Shown: positions 16,306-24,975, counted from the first letter of the stretch. The stretch: DNA of 53,905 nt from Nocardia takedensis NBRC 100417 (GCF_000308695.1 NZ_BAGG01000258.1:1-53905), one strand, 5' to 3'. Numbers and translations are program-made. Notes: generated by a model from the letters alone, not told the origin.

Positions 16306-18240
16306 ATGCCCACCGACACCGACACGCCCACCACCGACACCGGATTCGACGTCGACGCCCAGGTCCCCGCCCTCGATCCCGATCCGGCCGCCGCCGAACC
16401 CGACGGCCAGGACCACGCCGGCTCCGACGCCGACGCCGCCGACGACATCACCGCCGAACCCGGCCGGTTCGACGAGTTGTGCACGGGGCCGACCGTGGAT
16501 CCCGCCGATCTCGAGATTGACGAGAACGTGCGCAAGGACTTCCGGCTCGAGGACCACCCCGAGGTCACCGATTCCATCCGCGAGCACGGCGTGCTCACCC
16601 CGATCCTGGTGATCCGCATGCCCGACGGCCGTCTCGTGGTGCGTGACGGGCAGGTCCGGACCCTGACCGCGCTGGCGTTCGAGTTGCCCGAGGTCCCGGT
16701 CTACATCCGCGACTACGACCCGGCCGTCGACGCGACCGAGGCCGAGATCGCGCGGATCTTCGAGCAGATCACCGTCAACGACCGGCGCATCGCGCTCACC
16801 AACGGCGACCGCGCCGCCGGGGTCACCCTGGCCCTCGAGCTCGGGGCCTCGGTCACCCGGGTCGCCAAGGCGTTGCAGACCAAACGCGAGGACGCCAAAC
16901 TCGTCGGCAAGGTCGGCGCGTCGGCGACCGCGCGCCGCCTCATCGACGAAGACGACCAGTACGACCTCACCCACGCCGCGGTCATCGCCGAGTACGAGAC
17001 CCTCGGCGACCACGACGCGGTCCGCCGACTGCTCAACGTGCGCACCGGCGTGTTCGACTACGAGGCCAAACGTATCGGCGTCGAACGCGCCGAACAGCGC
17101 GCCTACCTCGCCCACGCCCTGCCCTACGCCCAGGCCGGGCTCGGGGTCCTCACCGACTACCCCGACCTCCACGACACCGACACCGACACCGAGCTGTTGT
17201 GCGCGGCCGAGATCGTCGACGCCGAGGGCAACGCGCTCGAATTCGCGACCATCGCCGCGAACCCCGGGCCGTGGCTGGTGTGGCTCGACCTCGACCAGGA
17301 CCCGGTCTGGGTCGAGATCGACTCCGGCCACATCATCGACCCCGACACCGTGGACTGGGACACCAGCGAGGACCCCGACGCCGAACCCGCCGACGGCCTG
17401 CGCCACGCCCGCGAGGTCGAACAGCGCGACCAGATCGTGACCGAATACTTCCTGCCGCGTGAGCACCTCGACACCGTCGGGCTGCGCGAATACACCGAAC
17501 CCGAACCCGAACCCGATTTCGCCACCGATGACACCGGCACCGATATCGGTGACGTCGCCGACGACGGCGAGGACCCCGACACCGGCGAGCGCCGCAGCCG
17601 GTTCCCGCAGGTGGACCCCGAGCAGGCCGCCGCCGATCGGCGCGCCGCCGCCGACGCCGCCGCCGAGGCCGCGGCGCAGAAGGCCGAGATCGATCGGGCC
17701 GCGCGGCGGCGTGTGCGCGAACTCAACAAGCTCGGGCTGGCCGCCAAGCAGACCCGCATGGAATTCGTCATCCGCCTCATAGCGCGCAAGACCCCGCCCG
17801 CCCAAGCCGCGCTGTTCCTGACCCGGTCCCTGCTGGCCGATCCCGGCCTGACCGGGGAATACCACAGCTTCGACTCCGCGCTGAAACTGCTGGGCATCGA
17901 GGGCTACCGGTCCCGCGCCGACCTGCTGGCCACCCTCGACACCCTCAAACCCGCACGCGCCCAGGTCATCGCACTCGCGCTCGTGCTCGGTGGCTACGAA
18001 CACCGCGCCGACAAGGAACTGTGGCGCTACACCCAACCCGCGGTCCGCCGCTACCTGAACTTCCTGCGCGAACTCGGCTACACCCTCGTGCCCGTCGAAC
18101 TCGCCGCCCTCGGCGAACTCGACCCCACCGACATCGACATCGACAACCCCACCGCGATCAGCGAACCCACCGACACCGATGTCGAGGCCACCAACGAGGA
18201 AACCGACAGCGACGAGCAGGACCTGCCCGAAGCCGCCTGA
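16306..18240 (+). CDS. ParB/Srx-like nuclease-domain protein, 644 aa
   Basis: After an acidic, disordered 60-residue N-terminus, residues about 62-145 form a ParB N-terminal domain. It has IDENVRKDFRL, then SIREHGVLTPILVI and DGRLVVRDGQVRTLTAL, the last replacing the GxRR box of classical ParB. A helical HTH-like region follows (VTLALELGASVTRVAKALQ). The centre is acidic (EPEPEPDF), and the C-terminus has a coiled coil (ADAAAEAAAQKAEIDRAARR) and a helical domain. It is about twice the usual ParB length and there is no parA beside it. ParB-like proteins of this kind lie in leading regions of conjugative plasmids, where some act as nucleases or CTP switches. It is flanked on both sides by strong hairpins, so it is a single-gene unit. 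Confidence 0.8.
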   Translation: MPTDTDTPTTDTGFDVDAQVPALDPDPAAAEPDGQDHAGSDADAADDITAEPGRFDELCTGPTVDPADLEIDENVRKDFRLEDHPEVTDSIREHGVLTPILVIRMPDGRLVVRDGQVRTLTALAFELPEVPVYIRDYDPAVDATEAEIARIFEQITVNDRRIALTNGDRAAGVTLALELGASVTRVAKALQTKREDAKLVGKVGASATARRLIDEDDQYDLTHAAVIAEYETLGDHDAVRRLLNVRTGVFDYEAKRIGVERAEQRAYLAHALPYAQAGLGVLTDYPDLHDTDTDTELLCAAEIVDAEGNALEFATIAANPGPWLVWLDLDQDPVWVEIDSGHIIDPDTVDWDTSEDPDAEPADGLRHAREVEQRDQIVTEYFLPREHLDTVGLREYTEPEPEPDFATDDTGTDIGDVADDGEDPDTGERRSRFPQVDPEQAAADRRAAADAAAEAAAQKAEIDRAARRRVRELNKLGLAAKQTRMEFVIRLIARKTPPAQAALFLTRSLLADPGLTGEYHSFDSALKLLGIEGYRSRADLLATLDTLKPARAQVIALALVLGGYEHRADKELWRYTQPAVRRYLNFLRELGYTLVPVELAALGELDPTDIDIDNPTAISEPTDTDVEATNEETDSDEQDLPEAA

Positions 18241-18253
18241 CCCCCTCCCGAGT

Positions 18254-18287
18254 CCCGGTGCGCCCGGCAGAGTTCGGGCGCACCGGG
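18254..18287 (+). terminator. 13-bp hairpin terminator after the ParB-like gene
   Basis: CCCGGTGCGCCCG (18254-18266) and CGGGCGCACCGGG (18275-18287) pair perfectly across an 8-base loop, beginning 14 bases after the stop codon. It is a strong candidate terminator closing the ParB-like unit. Confidence 0.85.
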
Positions 18288-18334
18288 GACCGCGTCCCGC
18301 CTCTTCTCGCGGCATTCTCCGAAAGGAGTCCGTT

Positions 18335-18667
18335 GTGCGCACCCCCGACGATCCCACCATCGACACCCTGGCCCGCACCGACAACGGCTATCGCGCGCGC
18401 AGCCTGTGCCTGGTCTTCCACCAGCCCGCCGACATCACTCTCACCGTCGAGGCCGACGGCCGCTTCCGCGCCACCGTGCGTGTCTTCGACCAGATGAGCC
18501 TGTCGTGGCATGTGGTCCTGCGCGCCGACCACCACGACTACCACCCGCTCGCCACCGACCCGGACCAGCCCGCCACCTTGGAGCAGGTCCGCGCTCTCGT
18601 GGACGATCTCCACGCCACCGCGGTATGGGTCAGCAGTACCGCCTACCACCAGGGACCACGGTGGTGA
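18335..18667 (+). CDS. hypothetical protein, 110 aa
   Basis: GTG 18335 follows GAAAGGAG (18321-18328). It is a small alpha/beta protein with strands ARSLCLVFHQP and FRATVRVFDQM, followed by HVVLRADHHDY and a C-terminal helix (LEQVRALVDDLHAT). No family is recognised. Its TGA overlaps the GTG of the primase-polymerase gene, so the two are coupled and it may be a partner of that enzyme. Confidence 0.7.
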   Translation: MRTPDDPTIDTLARTDNGYRARSLCLVFHQPADITLTVEADGRFRATVRVFDQMSLSWHVVLRADHHDYHPLATDPDQPATLEQVRALVDDLHATAVWVSSTAYHQGPRW

Positions 18668-19536
18668 CCACCACGTCGGCGCGCACCGACGTCGTGGACC
18701 TGCGAGGCTTCGCTCTCGACCTCGCCGCGCGCGGGTGGCCGGTGTTCCCGGTCCGGCCCGGCGCCAAGAAACCGCCGGTGTTCAAACGGTGGCCCGACCA
18801 CGCCAGCACCGACCCGGCCCGCATCCGCCGGTCGTGGGACGAGGCCCCTGCGCGGAACGTGGCGATCGCGACCGGCCCGGCCGGGTTGTGTGTGATCGAC
18901 CTCGATCCCCGCCACATGAGCCCGCCCGCCACCGGATTCGCCGACGCCGTGGCACGCCTGGCCAGCGCATCGACCGCCCCGGTGCCGGTGACCTGGACGG
19001 TGGCGACCCCGCACGGCTGGCACCTCTACTACGCCGCTCCCGCGACACCGCGGCTGCCGTGCACGATCGGGCGCCTCGGCGACGGGATCGACACCCGCGC
19101 CCACGGCGGCTACGTCATCGCGCCCGGATCGCGCACCCGCCACGGCCACTACACCGTGATCGCCGATCACCCGGTCGCCGAACTCCCGACCGAACTCGTC
19201 ACCCTGCTCACCCCGCCGCCACCCGCGCCCGCCTCTCGACTGCCCGCGACCGCGACCCATCCCGACGCCTACCTCGCGGCCATCCTCGCCGGGGAAGCCC
19301 ACCGCGTCGCGACCGCCCGGCTGCATTTCCGCAACCACACGCTGTTCCGGGCCGCGCTGGTGCTGGGGCGGCTGGTGGCCGCCGACGAGATCAGCGAACA
19401 CCACGCCCACCGCGTGCTGTCGGACGCCGCGGCCGGACACGTCGGGGTCGAGGGATTCACCAGCGGCGAAGCCGATCGCACCATCGCCAACGGACTGCGC
19501 TACTCCCGCTCCCGTCCCCGCCACCTGCGCCGATAA
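18664..19536 (+). CDS. bifunctional DNA primase/polymerase (Prim-Pol domain)
   Basis: This is an archaeo-eukaryotic-type primase domain (PF09250 family). The start of the domain reads LAARGWPVFPVRPGAKKP. The catalytic hhhDxD motif is VIDLDP (about residues 77-82). The His-containing strand is HGWHLYY (about 118), and GIDTRAHGGYVIAPGS (about 141-156) matches the nucleotide-binding motif. Such enzymes make primers or extend DNA on plasmids and prophages. Here the domain stands alone (290 aa) without a fused helicase; the C-terminal 90 residues are helical. It could prime complementary-strand synthesis after transfer. GTG 18664 overlaps the previous stop. All core motifs are intact. Confidence 0.88.
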   Translation: MTTTSARTDVVDLRGFALDLAARGWPVFPVRPGAKKPPVFKRWPDHASTDPARIRRSWDEAPARNVAIATGPAGLCVIDLDPRHMSPPATGFADAVARLASASTAPVPVTWTVATPHGWHLYYAAPATPRLPCTIGRLGDGIDTRAHGGYVIAPGSRTRHGHYTVIADHPVAELPTELVTLLTPPPPAPASRLPATATHPDAYLAAILAGEAHRVATARLHFRNHTLFRAALVLGRLVAADEISEHHAHRVLSDAAAGHVGVEGFTSGEADRTIANGLRYSRSRPRHLRR

Positions 19537-19566
19537 CTCCCCGACAGGCAGAAATGGAGACCTCTC

Positions 19567-20328
19567 ATGCCGGATCCGCGCGTGGAAGTCGTGGTGGTCT
19601 GTGACCCGTCCGGAGAAACCGAGGTGTCGGTGTTCCTCGACGGAGTCGCCACCGACTGCGAATCGGTCGTGATCGACGCCGGTCGCGGCTGGGAATGGGA
19701 CGAGTGGCGCGAGTTCCGCGACGCCACCCTCGCCGGACCGGGCAGCGCGGCCTGCCGCGCGAGGCTGATCGACGCCTTCGACGACCCGCCCGGCGGTGAA
19801 TACGTCCTGGGCCGCGACCGCACCCACTGGCTCGACGGCGTCGACCGCGAAGACTGGCTCCCCTCCCGTTACCGGCTCACCGGGCCGCGCGCCCTCGCGG
19901 TCACCGTGCCCGCTGCCCCCGACGTCGACGCCTTCGCCTTGGCGTATCTGTGTCGGCACCTGCCCGAGGGGCAGCGCCTGATCCGCTACGACCGCACCCC
20001 GGCCGCCGACGCGGTCGCGGCCGGGGTCACGACGAGCTGGGACACGGTGTTGACCGCGGTGATCGCCGACACCACCACCGGCGAGGTCACCGCCCACCAG
20101 CTGCTCTACCGCCCCACACCCGACACCGATACCGGCCGGGTGCGGATCGAGTTGGCCCACCGCCACGAGATCGAAGGCAGCAACTACTACCGCCGCCTGG
20201 ACCCGCGACTGCTCACACCACTCACCCCCATCACCCGCACCCGCGCACGCCTCTGGCGCGCCCAGGTCCGCCGATGCGCCGCACCACCACCGGCCGCCAC
20301 CGTCGGAAAGGACACCTCACCCCAATGA
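19567..20328 (+). CDS. hypothetical protein, 253 aa
   Basis: The family is unknown. ATG 19567 follows GGAG (19555-19558). The N-terminus is a small beta sheet (VEVVVVCDPSGETEVSVFLDG). A Trp-rich acidic segment follows (RGWEWDEWREFRD). The C-terminal 60 residues are basic (ITRTRARLWRAQVRRCA). The middle resembles a nucleotide-handling alpha/beta fold, but no motif is diagnostic. The stop overlaps the next ATG (ATGA), so it is coupled to the DUF3085-like gene. Confidence 0.7.
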   Translation: MPDPRVEVVVVCDPSGETEVSVFLDGVATDCESVVIDAGRGWEWDEWREFRDATLAGPGSAACRARLIDAFDDPPGGEYVLGRDRTHWLDGVDREDWLPSRYRLTGPRALAVTVPAAPDVDAFALAYLCRHLPEGQRLIRYDRTPAADAVAAGVTTSWDTVLTAVIADTTTGEVTAHQLLYRPTPDTDTGRVRIELAHRHEIEGSNYYRRLDPRLLTPLTPITRTRARLWRAQVRRCAAPPPAATVGKDTSPQ

Positions 20329-20762
20329 TCAAGGCCCCGCTCTGGTTCCGCCGCACCGACGTGCTCGAACTCGCCGAACACGCCATCGCCGCCCCCGAAC
20401 ACCGGCAAGCCTACGGCGACGAATCCCCGGTCGGGACACCGTCGCTGATATGGGTCAAGGACGACGGGATCTACCTGCTCAGCAACGGGCTTCCCAACCA
20501 ACCCCGCACCGACACCGACCCCCCGACCAACAAGATGCACGTCGTCTACGCCCACGGCCACGGCCCCGGCACCCACTGGGACCACGGTGCGCCACTCGGC
20601 GACGACTTCGTCGAATACCTGACCCTGACCGAGCCCGACGGCGACGACTCCACCTCACTGCTCGGCCTCCTGCGCAACCCCGACGACCCCGCGAAATGGC
20701 TCGTCCTCACCGCACAGCCCGACACCGTCACCATCGAACTCAGCGGCACCGGCCCCTCCTGA
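20325..20762 (+). CDS. DUF3085-like protein, 145 aa
   Basis: WFRRTDVLELAEHAIAA followed by LIWVKDDGIYLLSNG, and then VVYAHGHGP, fits the layout of DUF3085 proteins of plasmids and phages: a helix, a DxGIYLMSNG strand and a YAxGxxP loop. No activity is known for that family. The ATG overlaps the preceding stop. An open frame extends upstream but lies inside the previous gene. The C-terminus is a short beta element (WLVLTAQPDTVTIELSG). Confidence 0.65.
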   Translation: MIKAPLWFRRTDVLELAEHAIAAPEHRQAYGDESPVGTPSLIWVKDDGIYLLSNGLPNQPRTDTDPPTNKMHVVYAHGHGPGTHWDHGAPLGDDFVEYLTLTEPDGDDSTSLLGLLRNPDDPAKWLVLTAQPDTVTIELSGTGPS

Positions 20763-20884
20763 GATCCGATCCGAACATCGCCGGGACACACACGCATCCG
20801 GCGAGTCCTGCCGGAGTCGGCGCGCCCATCGGCGGTTCACCTCACGCCGTCGACCCTCGATGACCCCGAGTCCGGAGGACCCCC

Positions 20885-21217
20885 ATGCTCGAATCGACCT
20901 CGAACACCCCGACCACCGACCCGGTCTTCCGTTCGCCCCTCGACACGATGACGGCCAGCGAGGCGCGCCCGCATCTCCAGTTCTGCCGCGGCGAGGACGA
21001 TCTCACCGCGCACCCCGGCGGTGAGGCCGACGCGACCGAGGTCCGGGTGTGGGCAGGCGAGCTGTGTCTGGCCGCGGTCACCCTCGATGCGGGCGGGTGG
21101 AGCTATGCCGGAGGCGACTGCGGGCACCGGATCCTCGAGGAAGACATGCACGCCCGCTTCCCCGACTGGCGCGCGGCCCTGTGCGCGCTCACCGGCCTCG
21201 CCCTCCCGCCCGAATAG
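20885..21217 (+). CDS. hypothetical protein, 110 aa
   Basis: The family is unknown. ATG 20885 follows GGAGG (20875-20879) directly. The N-terminal 25 residues are probably disordered, followed by a compact alpha/beta unit (VRVWAGELCLAAVTLDAGGW). Three Cys residues are widely spaced. The 122-base gap before it shows no structure beyond its ribosome site. Transcription may continue into the DprA gene 102 bases downstream. Confidence 0.68.
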   Translation: MLESTSNTPTTDPVFRSPLDTMTASEARPHLQFCRGEDDLTAHPGGEADATEVRVWAGELCLAAVTLDAGGWSYAGGDCGHRILEEDMHARFPDWRAALCALTGLALPPE

Positions 21218-21319
21218 ACCCGCACGTCACCCCCGATTCCGGCGCGCGGTCACGACGCCCTTCGGCCCCTGGCCACGGGCCACATCCGCTCGACCCCACC
21301 ACTTTCGAGGAGTACTGCC

Positions 21320-22255
21320 ATGCACACGATCGCCCCGGTCTCCGATACCCGGCTGCGGGCGTGGGCGATCCTGGCCCGCGCCGCCCTCACCCCGACCACC
21401 TACCCGGACGTGGTCGTGTCCACCCGGGCGCTCGCACCCGATATCGAGGACGCCGCCGACCGGATCGGCGCGCTCCCGACCGGACTCGGCGCACCCGCCA
21501 CGCTGGCGGAGCTGGCCGACCGGGATCTCGACCGCGCCGAGCGGGCCGGGGCGTGGCTGCTCACCCCCGACGATCCCGCCTGGACCGGACTCGCCTTCGA
21601 CGACCTCGACGCCCGCGACAGCCGGTTCCTGGAGGCACCGATCGCGGTGTGGGTGCGCGGCACCGTCGAGGCGGTCTCGGTCCTGACCCGCGTCGCTGTG
21701 ATCGGGTCGCGGGCGGTCTCCCCGCGCGGGGCCACCATCACCACCGAGATCGCGGGCGCGCTCGCCGAACGCGGTGTGCACATCGTCAGCGGTGGCGCCT
21801 ATGGCGTCGACGTGTGCGCGCACCGGGCGGCCCTTGAGCGCGGTGTGGCGACCACGCTCGTGTCCGCAGGCGGGATCGACCGCGTCTACCCGGTCGCCCA
21901 CGCCGAGGTGTTCGAGGCCGTCGCCGCGACCGGCGCGATCCTGTCCGAATACCCGCCCCGCGACGGTGTCGAACCCGCGCGGTTGCTCGCCCGTAATCGC
22001 CTCGTCGCGGCGATGTCGCGGCAGGTGGTGATTCCCGAGGCCGGTGTGCGCTCGGGCACCTTCGCGACCGCACGGTGGGCGCGGCAGTTGCACCGGCCCG
22101 TCCTGGCGGTGCCCGCCGCCCCCGGCGCAGCCGCGCGGGGCTGCGACCGACTGATCGCCGACGGCGACGCGCGCGCCGTGCACTCGGTCACCGACGTACT
22201 CGCTGCGCTCGACGAAACCGCCGACCCCGAACCCCGCCACCCGCACCACGACTAG
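21320..22255 (+). CDS. dprA: DprA/Smf-type DNA-processing protein
   Basis: The Rossmann-like core is well conserved: VAVIGSRAVSPRG, HIVSGGAYGVDVCAHRAAL, VSAGGIDRVYP, ILSEYPPRDG, LARNRLVAAMS and EAGVRSGTFATARWA. The Gly-Ser-Arg loop and the Arg-Asn-Arg motif that contact single-stranded DNA are present. The N-terminal 100 residues are a helical module; there is no obvious C-terminal winged helix. DprA binds and shields incoming ssDNA and hands it to RecA. On a mobile element it could aid establishment of the transferred strand. An ssb gene follows 142 bases later. ATG 21320 has GAGGAG 9 bases upstream. Confidence 0.88.
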   Translation: MHTIAPVSDTRLRAWAILARAALTPTTYPDVVVSTRALAPDIEDAADRIGALPTGLGAPATLAELADRDLDRAERAGAWLLTPDDPAWTGLAFDDLDARDSRFLEAPIAVWVRGTVEAVSVLTRVAVIGSRAVSPRGATITTEIAGALAERGVHIVSGGAYGVDVCAHRAALERGVATTLVSAGGIDRVYPVAHAEVFEAVAATGAILSEYPPRDGVEPARLLARNRLVAAMSRQVVIPEAGVRSGTFATARWARQLHRPVLAVPAAPGAAARGCDRLIADGDARAVHSVTDVLAALDETADPEPRHPHHD

Positions 22256-22397
22256 CCACGCAGCCACGCAGCGTCATCGGCCACCACCCACCGCGCCGAC
22301 GCCCGTCCGCGCGGTGACGATGGCTCGCGGGTGGGGCCTGACCCTGTACGCGAATTCGTTTGTCCCTGTTGATCATCGACCTTCGAGGAGAACCGCC

Positions 22398-22931
22398 ATG
22401 GCCGGAGACACCGTCATCACCGTGATAGGAAATCTGACTGCCGACCCCGAACTCAAGTTCACCCCCGCCGGCGTCGCGGTCGCGAACTTCACCGTCGCGT
22501 CCACCCCGCGGTACTTCGACCGCACCACCAACGAGTGGAAGGACGCCGAGGCGCTGTTCCTGCGGTGCAACATCTGGCGAGAGGCCGCGGAGAACGTCGC
22601 CGAGAGCCTCACCAGGGGTGCGCGCGTGATCGTCAGTGGACGGTTGAAGCAGCGCTCCTACCAGACCCGCGAGGGTGAGAAGCGCACCGTCGTGGAACTC
22701 GAGGTCGACGAGGTCGGTCCGTCGCTGCGCTACGCCACCGCGAAGGTGAACAAGCAGAAGTCCAACCGCGCCAACACGAACAACGGTAGCAGTGATCGCT
22801 CCCGCGAACTCGTCGGGGCCGCCGCGGGTAGCCGCAGCGGTGACGACGACCCCTGGGCCACCACCGCCGGTAGCGGATTCGGCGGCGGCTTCGGCAACGG
22901 ATTCGGCGGCGGCGTGGAGCCTCCGTTCTAG
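22398..22931 (+). CDS. ssb: single-stranded DNA-binding protein
   Basis: The OB-fold N-terminus is typical: MAGDTVITVIGNLTADPEL, FTPAGVAVANFTVAST, the aromatic FLRCNIWREAAENVAESL and GARVIVSGRLKQRSY. A Gly-rich linker ends in VEPPF, close to the conserved acidic SSB tail tip that recruits partner proteins. Length (177 aa) is normal for an actinobacterial SSB. It coats ssDNA during replication, repair and conjugation. ATG 22398 follows GAGGAG. It is placed just after dprA, and a strong hairpin follows the gene. Confidence 0.95.
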   Translation: MAGDTVITVIGNLTADPELKFTPAGVAVANFTVASTPRYFDRTTNEWKDAEALFLRCNIWREAAENVAESLTRGARVIVSGRLKQRSYQTREGEKRTVVELEVDEVGPSLRYATAKVNKQKSNRANTNNGSSDRSRELVGAAAGSRSGDDDPWATTAGSGFGGGFGNGFGGGVEPPF

Positions 22932-22984
22932 AAGGCCCCCTCCGCGCCTGCGCCCCCGCGCGTCGGAGGCGGGGCGCGAGCGGT

Positions 22985-23017
22985 GGCCGCACCCGACACC
23001 CCCGGTCGGGTGCGGTC
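22985..23017 (+). terminator. hairpin terminator after ssb
   Basis: CCGCACCCGAC (22987-22997) pairs with GTCGGGTGCGG (23005-23015) around a 7-base loop. One G-T and one G-C pair extend the stem. It lies 54 bases after the ssb stop codon. Confidence 0.8.
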
Positions 23018-23144
23018 CCCTTCCGTCCCACCGGTATTACGTGCCGCGCGGTAGTCGCGGCGCGAATCGCGGGCCTTCTCCCACGACCCGCACCGCGTCA
23101 GCGGGCACCGACCCCCGCTCCACTGTCGAAAGGTCGGTCTTCGC

Positions 23145-23351
23145 GTGAACGATTTCGAGAACTCGACCTACACCTGCGAGCAGGGCGACTGGGAGCCGCG
23201 CTGGTACAGCGTGCTCGGCCCCGACTGGCAGCTGTGGTGTGAAGCCGGTGACCGCGCCGAGGCCGTCGCGGCCATGCGCCCCGGTGATCGGCTCGTGCGT
23301 ACCTGGCAGCGGATCCGCGTCGAGTCGCAGATGCGCGAAGAACACCCCTGA
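23145..23351 (+). CDS. small hypothetical protein, 68 aa
   Basis: GTG 23145 follows GAAAGG by about 12 bases. It is Trp-rich (GDWEPRWYSVLGPDWQLWC) with a basic helical end (VRTWQRIRVESQMREEH). It is predicted to be soluble. No family is recognised. It begins 127 bases after the ssb hairpin, so it may open a new transcription unit. Confidence 0.6.
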   Translation: MNDFENSTYTCEQGDWEPRWYSVLGPDWQLWCEAGDRAEAVAAMRPGDRLVRTWQRIRVESQMREEHP

Positions 23352-23442
23352 ATCGAACCCCCGTTTCATTCCGACAGCGGTGGATCCCGCGCGAATCCGC
23401 GTGAATCCGCCGAAACCCCCGCCAGGACCAGGAGATCCCCCG

Positions 23443-23964
23443 ATGAACGAGCCAGCACCTACCGAAGCTCCCGCCGTGACCGCGTCGGCAACAGCGGCGT
23501 TGATCGCCCTCGCCGAGCACACGCCCACGCGGGCGCGCGCCGCGATAACCGTGGCGCTGGCCGAGCTGACGCCTGCGGACTGGGCATGGCTGGGACTGGT
23601 CCACCGCGGCCACGCCCACTCACCCGACGCCGCCCTGTCCCGGGTCCTGACCCTGGCCGCGGCCCGGCTGGCCACCACCGCCACCACCGGTCCCCGCCCG
23701 CCCGAGCACCGGCCGCGCCCAGGCGGCGGCGTGGAGGTGCTCGAGGTCCCGGTCGCGGACGAGATCCGCGCCCTGTTGCGTGGCCCGGTCCGCGAGGACT
23801 GCTACGACCTGCGCCTGCACGCCGAACCGAACCCGGCCACCGACGCGGCGCGCACCACCGATGCGGCGATCGCGGCCCGCGCCCGCCACCGGGCGGCCCA
23901 CCCTCGCCGAGTCGTGGCCGTCACTGCCGGGAGGACCGGCACCGGCGACCGGCTGGTGGCCTGA
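23443..23964 (+). CDS. hypothetical protein, 173 aa
   Basis: The family is unknown. ATG 23443 follows AGGAG (23430-23434). It is Ala/Thr-rich and helical (ALIALAEHTPTRARAAITVALAEL) with a Pro/Arg-rich linker (GPRPPEHRPRPGG). The C-terminal domain ends in a basic segment (RHRAAHPRRVVAV). Such composition is common in plasmid proteins that interact with nucleic acid, but no motif proves it. It is separated from the next gene by only 17 bases. Confidence 0.65.
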   Translation: MNEPAPTEAPAVTASATAALIALAEHTPTRARAAITVALAELTPADWAWLGLVHRGHAHSPDAALSRVLTLAAARLATTATTGPRPPEHRPRPGGGVEVLEVPVADEIRALLRGPVREDCYDLRLHAEPNPATDAARTTDAAIAARARHRAAHPRRVVAVTAGRTGTGDRLVA

Positions 23965-23981
23965 CCCGGGAGAGGATCGCT

Positions 23982-24410
23982 ATGAGCGTCGACGACCCGC
24001 GGGAGACGGCCACGATCCAGATCCGGTTCCTGACCCACGTGCTCGACCGCCTCGACGCCCTCGCCGAGCAGGCCAGCCCGTGGGACGGGATCCGCCGCCT
24101 GCACGCGGTCATCGCCGCACGCCTGGCCGTGATCACCGACACCGACCCGCCCGAAGCCGACGCCGACGACACGGTCGGCGGGCACGGTCGGCTCGCGTTG
24201 CTCGCGGTCGAGCTGCACCGGCTACGGCGCACGAGGACCCCGGCCACGCTCACCACCGGTGGCGGGCACCGCCTCCGTGTCCGGGTCCGGGCGGTCGGAC
24301 GCCGCCACACCCTCGTTCACACCGACGGCGGACACACGCTCGCCGCGGTGCTGGTGCCGCTGCGGTTCATCGAATCGGTGGACCCGCTCGAACCCGGCGC
24401 GAGGCACTGA
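23982..24410 (+). CDS. hypothetical protein, 142 aa
   Basis: The family is unknown. ATG 23982 follows GAGAGGA (23970-23976). The N-terminal 80 residues are helical (IQIRFLTHVLDRLDALAEQ). The C-terminal 55 form an Arg-rich strand repeat (HRLRVRVRAVGRRHTLV) ending in VLVPLRFIESVDPL. A longer open frame reaches upstream across the previous gene but lacks a site. It is probably co-transcribed with the 173-aa gene. Confidence 0.65.
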   Translation: MSVDDPRETATIQIRFLTHVLDRLDALAEQASPWDGIRRLHAVIAARLAVITDTDPPEADADDTVGGHGRLALLAVELHRLRRTRTPATLTTGGGHRLRVRVRAVGRRHTLVHTDGGHTLAAVLVPLRFIESVDPLEPGARH

Positions 24411-24553
24411 CCACTGCCCTGCGCAACCGATACCCCACCACCCGAGGCCACCGCCCGAGCAAACAGCGATCCATCTCGGCTCGCATACACGCGCACTGCC
24501 CGGCCGAGGCACCGGCGTGGTGAGCACACCACTCCGGCCGAAAGGAGGGCGGC

Positions 24554-24946
24554 ATGCCCATCGACTCCCCGAATTCTCCCGCGCCCGAGCACATCGCGGC
24601 CCCGCTGCTGGCCGCCCACGCTCCCGAGGTCGAGTTCCTGACCGGGATCGGCGGCAATCCCCGCGTCGTCGACACCGGCGGACACCCGATGTTCGCGTTC
24701 GTCGCGATCGAGGCCGAGGCCGGGCCGATCCTGGACCCGACCGGCACCCTCTACGTCCTGATCACCAGCATCGACGCCGGACTCGCCACCCACCGCGGCG
24801 ACATCGACAGCTGGACCGTCGTCATCTACGACGCGACCGACTCCCACGACGAAGGAATCAGCGCCGGCGAGGAAGCCACCAGCTTCGCTGCGGCCTGGCA
24901 GCAGGCATGGATGGGCCTGGACCGCCCCGACGACCCGCACACCTGA
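24554..24946 (+). CDS. hypothetical protein, 130 aa
   Basis: The family is unknown. ATG 24554 is preceded by AAAGGAGGG, one of the strongest ribosome sites in the window. It is an acidic alpha/beta protein with FAFVAIEAEAGP and LYVLITSIDAG strands and a Trp-containing C-terminal helix (ATSFAAAWQQAWMG). It is followed after 29 bases by the 125-aa gene, probably in one operon. The 143 bases upstream are non-coding without evident structure. Confidence 0.68.
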   Translation: MPIDSPNSPAPEHIAAPLLAAHAPEVEFLTGIGGNPRVVDTGGHPMFAFVAIEAEAGPILDPTGTLYVLITSIDAGLATHRGDIDSWTVVIYDATDSHDEGISAGEEATSFAAAWQQAWMGLDRPDDPHT

Positions 24947-24975
24947 CACCGGCCACCCGCAAGGAGGAACTCGCT

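Noticed and set aside
16306..18240. Plasmid partition system
   Set aside because: There is no parA gene and no repeated parS-like site nearby. The protein is oversized and its box II is altered.
16285..18384. A 699-codon open frame opposite the ParB-like gene
   Set aside because: The translation is repetitive Gly/Val/Asp, a mirror of the acidic ParB-like codons. It crosses two terminators and has no site.
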